This document shows positions 61,269 to 64,000 of a stretch of 64,000 bases of DNA, one piece after another (positions within the stretch are counted from its first letter, which is position 1; each line of letters starts with the position of its first letter). The notes under the pieces are model-generated. The model did not search any database, was not told where the DNA came from, and worked only from the letters and a program-made list of their open reading frames with translations. The stretch comes from Methanocorpusculum petauri (lineage in GTDB: Archaea; Halobacteriota; Methanomicrobia; Methanomicrobiales; Methanocorpusculaceae): contig NZ_JAPTGB010000007.1 of assembly GCF_026891975.1 (NCBI RefSeq), forward strand, positions 1 to 64,000, written 5' to 3'. The translations under genes were made by a program, and so were the position numbers.

Positions 61269-61723
61269 AACCGTATGTCCCCCAGTATGTGGGAACGGTC
61301 ACCAAATACGTCTTCGTTGACTCGCCCGACACTACCCCGCAGGACATTGCAACTGCAGCCTACGAAATCGCCCAGGGCGTCATGATCAAGGAAACCTGTT
61401 TCGGCTGCCAGATCACCGGCAGTCCGGAGGATGTGGAAAGAATCATATCCCACCTGCGAAAGCTCGATCCCTACCGCATCTACGTGAAGGACCGTGGTTT
61501 TCCGCCGGGAGACGCGCGGAGATGCCGTGCAGATCTTGGCGGCGCCCGTCCCGGTTATCTCGGTCATGAATATGAGATGGGACTCGTGCGCTACATCGCC
61601 TACGGCCTGCAGGAGACCGATCGTATGACCCCCGATGAACTCAGAGCAGCAGCCGGTCAGGAGATGCCGACGCCGGATGCGCTTGATATCGATATTTTGG
61701 AATCTCTCATGAGGGAGGAGTAA
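61265..61723 (+). CDS. mmp6: Methanogenesis marker protein 6
   Basis: A 152-residue protein (Mmp6) of unknown reaction found only in methanogens and relatives. Recognised from PQYVGTVTKYVFVDSPDTTPQDIA, the CFGCQITGSPEDVER motif and RCRADLGGARPGYLGHEYEMG. The ATG overlaps the mmp3 stop. It precedes mmp5 by five bases. The cofactor ligand Cys pair (CFGC) hints at an iron-sulfur or nickel-related task. Confidence 0.92.
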   Translation: MKPYVPQYVGTVTKYVFVDSPDTTPQDIATAAYEIAQGVMIKETCFGCQITGSPEDVERIISHLRKLDPYRIYVKDRGFPPGDARRCRADLGGARPGYLGHEYEMGLVRYIAYGLQETDRMTPDELRAAAGQEMPTPDALDIDILESLMREE

Positions 61724-61728
61724 ACACC

Positions 61729-62175
61729 ATGGCAAAAGTATTCATCTATCCGGCAACCAGCCTTATTTTATCCGATCTTGTGGCACGTTTTGGCCATCAA
61801 CCGCTTGGATCGGCAATCTCGATACGCGAACACATCCAGACCCCGGGCTTTGATTCTCCTCCGATTCAGATGACCTCGGAAGACCCGCAGAAAGGTCTCA
61901 AGTGGGCTGCTGTTGAAGTTCCGTCCGGTATCCGTGGGCGTATGTCCCTCTACGGCCCGCTGGTTGAGGAGGCGGAAGCTGCAATCATCATCGATGAACC
62001 CGATCTTGCCTTCGGCTGCATGGGATGTGCACGAACCAACGAACTTCTTGCCTTTATGCTCCGTGAAAAGGACATGCCGCGGCTTGAACTCCGCTATCCG
62101 GCCTCAAAGGAGGAAGGTGTCACGTTTGTTGCACAAATCAAAGAGTTCCTGAAAAATCTGGAGGTACAACAATGA
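61729..62175 (+). CDS. mmp5: Methanogenesis marker protein 5
   Basis: A 148-residue marker (Mmp5), beginning [23 protein letters not shown] and containing the [14 protein letters not shown] motif with Cys-rich Gly-Cys-Met-Gly-Cys. It is very likely part of the same activation or cofactor F430-related system. Spaced five bases after mmp6; its stop overlaps the mmp15 ATG by four bases. Confidence 0.92.
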   Translation: MAKVFIYPATSLILSDLVARFGHQPLGSAISIREHIQTPGFDSPPIQMTSEDPQKGLKWAAVEVPSGIRGRMSLYGPLVEEAEAAIIIDEPDLAFGCMGCARTNELLAFMLREKDMPRLELRYPASKEEGVTFVAQIKEFLKNLEVQQ

Positions 62176-63425
62176 GCGAACAGCCCGTCAGAATTGCCCA
62201 GATCACCTGCGGCGCAGAGTACAGCGGTATCCAGAATGAGATCACCACCGCTGCAGAAACCGTCGGCGGCAAGATGTTCTACCCCGACGTCGCATTAAAG
62301 GATGTCAAACGCGCCTACAAGGACTTTGGTCTGCCGGTCAAAAGCCCTGATCTGAAACTTGCCATCGCCCGCGCCCAGGCCATCGTCGAAGGTCGCATTG
62401 AGGCAGACGGTATTTTCATTGCAAGCTGTTTCCGCTGTGCGGAAGCAGCGATTGTCAGAAACGAACTCCGGCGGTACATCGTGGAAAATTCCCGTATTCC
62501 GGTGGTGTCCTACTCCTTCAACGAGCGGACCGGTTCGTCCACTCTTCTTACGAGACTTGAAGCCCTGACCACCATTGCCCGCAGACGCAGTCTTATGGCA
62601 CGCGAGGTGCAGGTCGGTACCACCATGGGTGTTGACTCAGGGTCATCAACTACGAAATGCATCATCATGCAGGACAACGAGATCATCGGTACCGGCTGGA
62701 GACCGACCACCGAGGTGCTCAAGAGCGCCGACGAAGTCGTCGCTCTGGCACTTGAAGAGGCCGGTCTCAAGATCTCCGACATTGATGCCATCGGTACCAC
62801 CGGCTACGGCCGGTTTCTCATCGGCAAACACCTGAACGCCGATCTGGTGCAGGAAGAGCTGACGGTCAACTCGAAGGGAGCAGTTTATCTTGCAGATGCC
62901 CAGAAAGGGTTTGCAACCGTGATCGATATTGGCGGTATGGACAACAAAGCCATCAGTGTCAATGACGGCATTCCGGGATCGTTTACGATGGGCGGTATCT
63001 GCGCCGGAGCATCCGGCCGGTTCCTGGAGATGACCGCGAAGCGTCTTGACGTTGACATCACCGAACTTGGAGCTCTGTCAATGAAGAGTGAGGGCGGTGA
63101 GGATGTGCCGATGAACAGCTACTGTATCGTGTTCGGCACCCAGTCACTGGTGAACGCTCTCGCCGCAGGGTACAAACGCGAGGATGTGGCGGCAGCCGCC
63201 TGTCACAGCGTTGCCCAGCAGGTGTATGAGCAGCAGTTGCAGGAGGTTGACATCAAAGAGCCGGTCATCATGGTCGGCGGTTCGTCCCTGATTCAGGGAC
63301 TTGTCCGTGCCATGGGCCGCATGCTCAACACCGAGGTCGTTGTTCCGCACCACTCGCAGTACATCGGTGCAACCGGCGGGGCACTTTTGGCCTCCGGTTT
63401 TATTGACAAGAAAAAGGAGGCGTAG
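62172..63425 (+). CDS. mmp15: Methanogenesis marker protein 15
   Basis: A 417-residue ASKHA-fold ATPase of the BadF/BadG type (Mmp15). It contains the ATP-binding phosphate-1 motif [15 protein letters not shown] (about 151-165), the phosphate-2 segment [14 protein letters not shown], the Cys-containing [14 protein letters not shown] that in related reductase activators coordinates a [4Fe-4S] cluster, and the adenosine motif [13 protein letters not shown]. An N-terminal ~150 residues form an extra domain with [12 protein letters not shown] and CFRCAEAA. It probably energises electron transfer or assembly in the MCR activation route. Followed by mmp17 with no gap. Confidence 0.94.
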   Translation: MSEQPVRIAQITCGAEYSGIQNEITTAAETVGGKMFYPDVALKDVKRAYKDFGLPVKSPDLKLAIARAQAIVEGRIEADGIFIASCFRCAEAAIVRNELRRYIVENSRIPVVSYSFNERTGSSTLLTRLEALTTIARRRSLMAREVQVGTTMGVDSGSSTTKCIIMQDNEIIGTGWRPTTEVLKSADEVVALALEEAGLKISDIDAIGTTGYGRFLIGKHLNADLVQEELTVNSKGAVYLADAQKGFATVIDIGGMDNKAISVNDGIPGSFTMGGICAGASGRFLEMTAKRLDVDITELGALSMKSEGGEDVPMNSYCIVFGTQSLVNALAAGYKREDVAAAACHSVAQQVYEQQLQEVDIKEPVIMVGGSSLIQGLVRAMGRMLNTEVVVPHHSQYIGATGGALLASGFIDKKKEA

Positions 63426-64000
63426 ATGGCAGGCTTAGACTACTTCGCGGTTGAGTCCACGGAGGATGGTGCCGACAACTACAACAAAATCGCAACAACC
63501 GTTCTGCAGGATCACAACCTGCTCTCGATTGTGGAAGGGCTGCACCTCTACATCGACCCCGAGTATCCGCTGTTCGTGGCGACCGGTCTGATCCGTCCGC
63601 CGCGTGCGGCTATCCGGGTGTCGGATGTGGGAAATGTGCTGGTGCAGGACGGAAAGGCAACGATTGCAGTCGGTGACGAGACCTATCTTGCGGCAATGCT
63701 GAAAATGCTGTGGAACCGGCTCGGCCACGACAATGTGGATCAGCCAGACCGGTTCACAGTTATCATCAGTAACGTGGAGATTCCCAAAGACATCGATAAC
63801 TGGGTAGTCATCGATCCGGCGGAGTCGCTGTTTAAGGATCTGATCTATGCGATTCAGGTGATTGCACCGGAAGGGTTCAAGGTCAGGCGCGAGAACTACG
63901 GTTCCGACCGCTTCTCCTATTCGGCAAGTGAAAACACGCTTCCGGCTGAGGATGTTGATCGGATTATTGCTGACCGGTTCACGCTCATGGAGGAGGAACT
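63426..64000 (+). CDS. mmp17: Methanogenesis marker protein 17, truncated by the window end
   Basis: The ATG follows the mmp15 stop directly. The open frame runs off the right edge after 191 full codons; no stop is seen. The product begins MAGLDYFAVESTEDGADNYN and contains HLYIDPEYPLFVATGLIRPP and VVIDPAESLFKDLIYA, as expected of Mmp17, which is known with Mmp3 and component A2 in the activation complex. Only the far C-terminus is missing. Confidence 0.88.
   Translation, partial: MAGLDYFAVESTEDGADNYNKIATTVLQDHNLLSIVEGLHLYIDPEYPLFVATGLIRPPRAAIRVSDVGNVLVQDGKATIAVGDETYLAAMLKMLWNRLGHDNVDQPDRFTVIISNVEIPKDIDNWVVIDPAESLFKDLIYAIQVIAPEGFKVRRENYGSDRFSYSASENTLPAEDVDRIIADRFTLMEEE

Noticed and set aside
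1-64000. tRNA, rRNA, SRP RNA or guide RNA genes
   Set aside because: No T-arm type GGTTCRAATCC or other conserved RNA core was found by eye; small guide RNAs cannot be excluded without a covariance search.

Overview
The window comes from a hydrogenotrophic methanogen of the Euryarchaeota, most likely the order Methanomicrobiales (Methanocorpusculum-like; the genus is an inference from gene content and style, not a search). Direct support: archaeal ribosomal proteins (L7Ae, S28e, L24e, S19e, L39e, L31e, L18a/LX), aRF1, aIF6, prefoldin alpha, SRP54/FtsY, a 20S proteasome beta subunit, an archaeal CPSF-type ribonuclease, CetZ, a formate/nitrite-family transporter, and an atwA plus methanogenesis-marker cluster (mmp3, 6, 5, 15, 17) at the right end. 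TATA-like boxes and GAGGT-type ribosome binding sites are common. No rRNA, tRNA, CRISPR array, transposase or integrase was seen.

Layout. 0-5 kb: two sodium-coupled transporters (SSS and DASS families) flank a lipoprotein with a weak FKBP-like look. 4.7-7.7 kb: aRF1 and argS. 8-11 kb: formate transporter, a small membrane protein and a glutaredoxin-thioredoxin reductase fusion. 11-16 kb is a plastic zone: a decayed lipoprotein gene, a fragment of a second ndk, a fragment of a second glutaredoxin-thioredoxin reductase, then a two-gene McrBC-type restriction system. The intact ndk lies on the other side, so the island is bracketed by two copies of the ndk 3' end. 16-17.2 kb: ndk, L24e, S28e and L7Ae, with a candidate L7Ae-binding K-loop in the L7Ae leader. 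17.3-23 kb: a five-gene overlapping operon (flavoprotein, two family-2 glycosyltransferases, a flippase-like protein, a DUF2298-type membrane protein) likely acting in lipid-linked sugar or surface glycan synthesis.

23-30.3 kb: cetZ with an exported, membrane-anchored coiled-coil protein, a TrkA-type protein, RNase HII, a site-2 protease, a DMT transporter, purN and an RNase P protein. 30.3-36.7 kb: a ribbon-helix-helix regulator divergent from three large paralogous lipoproteins, each with three stacked Cache-like sensor regions, and a small pilin-like protein. 36.8-43.5 kb: the information-processing cluster (YhbY, S19e, PDCD5-like, a PP-loop protein, L39e, L31e, aIF6, L18a, prefoldin alpha, FtsY, SRP54).

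43.5-55 kb: a second ribbon-helix-helix regulator with repeat operators, a TfoX-domain protein, Ogg, a 59-residue membrane protein, two phenylacetate-CoA ligases with two ACT-domain proteins, a zinc-finger protein, DUF371, exonuclease VII (both subunits), a TIM-barrel protein and a CBS/CorC membrane protein. 54.9-55.1 kb holds a tandem array of small hairpins ahead of the proteasome gene. 55-64 kb: proteasome beta, the CPSF1-type termination factor and the methyl-coenzyme M reductase activation cluster, running off the right edge.

The most unusual parts are the ndk-bracketed McrBC island with its gene-fragment scar, the triple-Cache lipoprotein family, the L7Ae leader K-loop and the hairpin array before psmB. 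Naming warning: mcrB/mcrC here mean modified-cytosine restriction genes, not methyl-coenzyme M reductase subunits.
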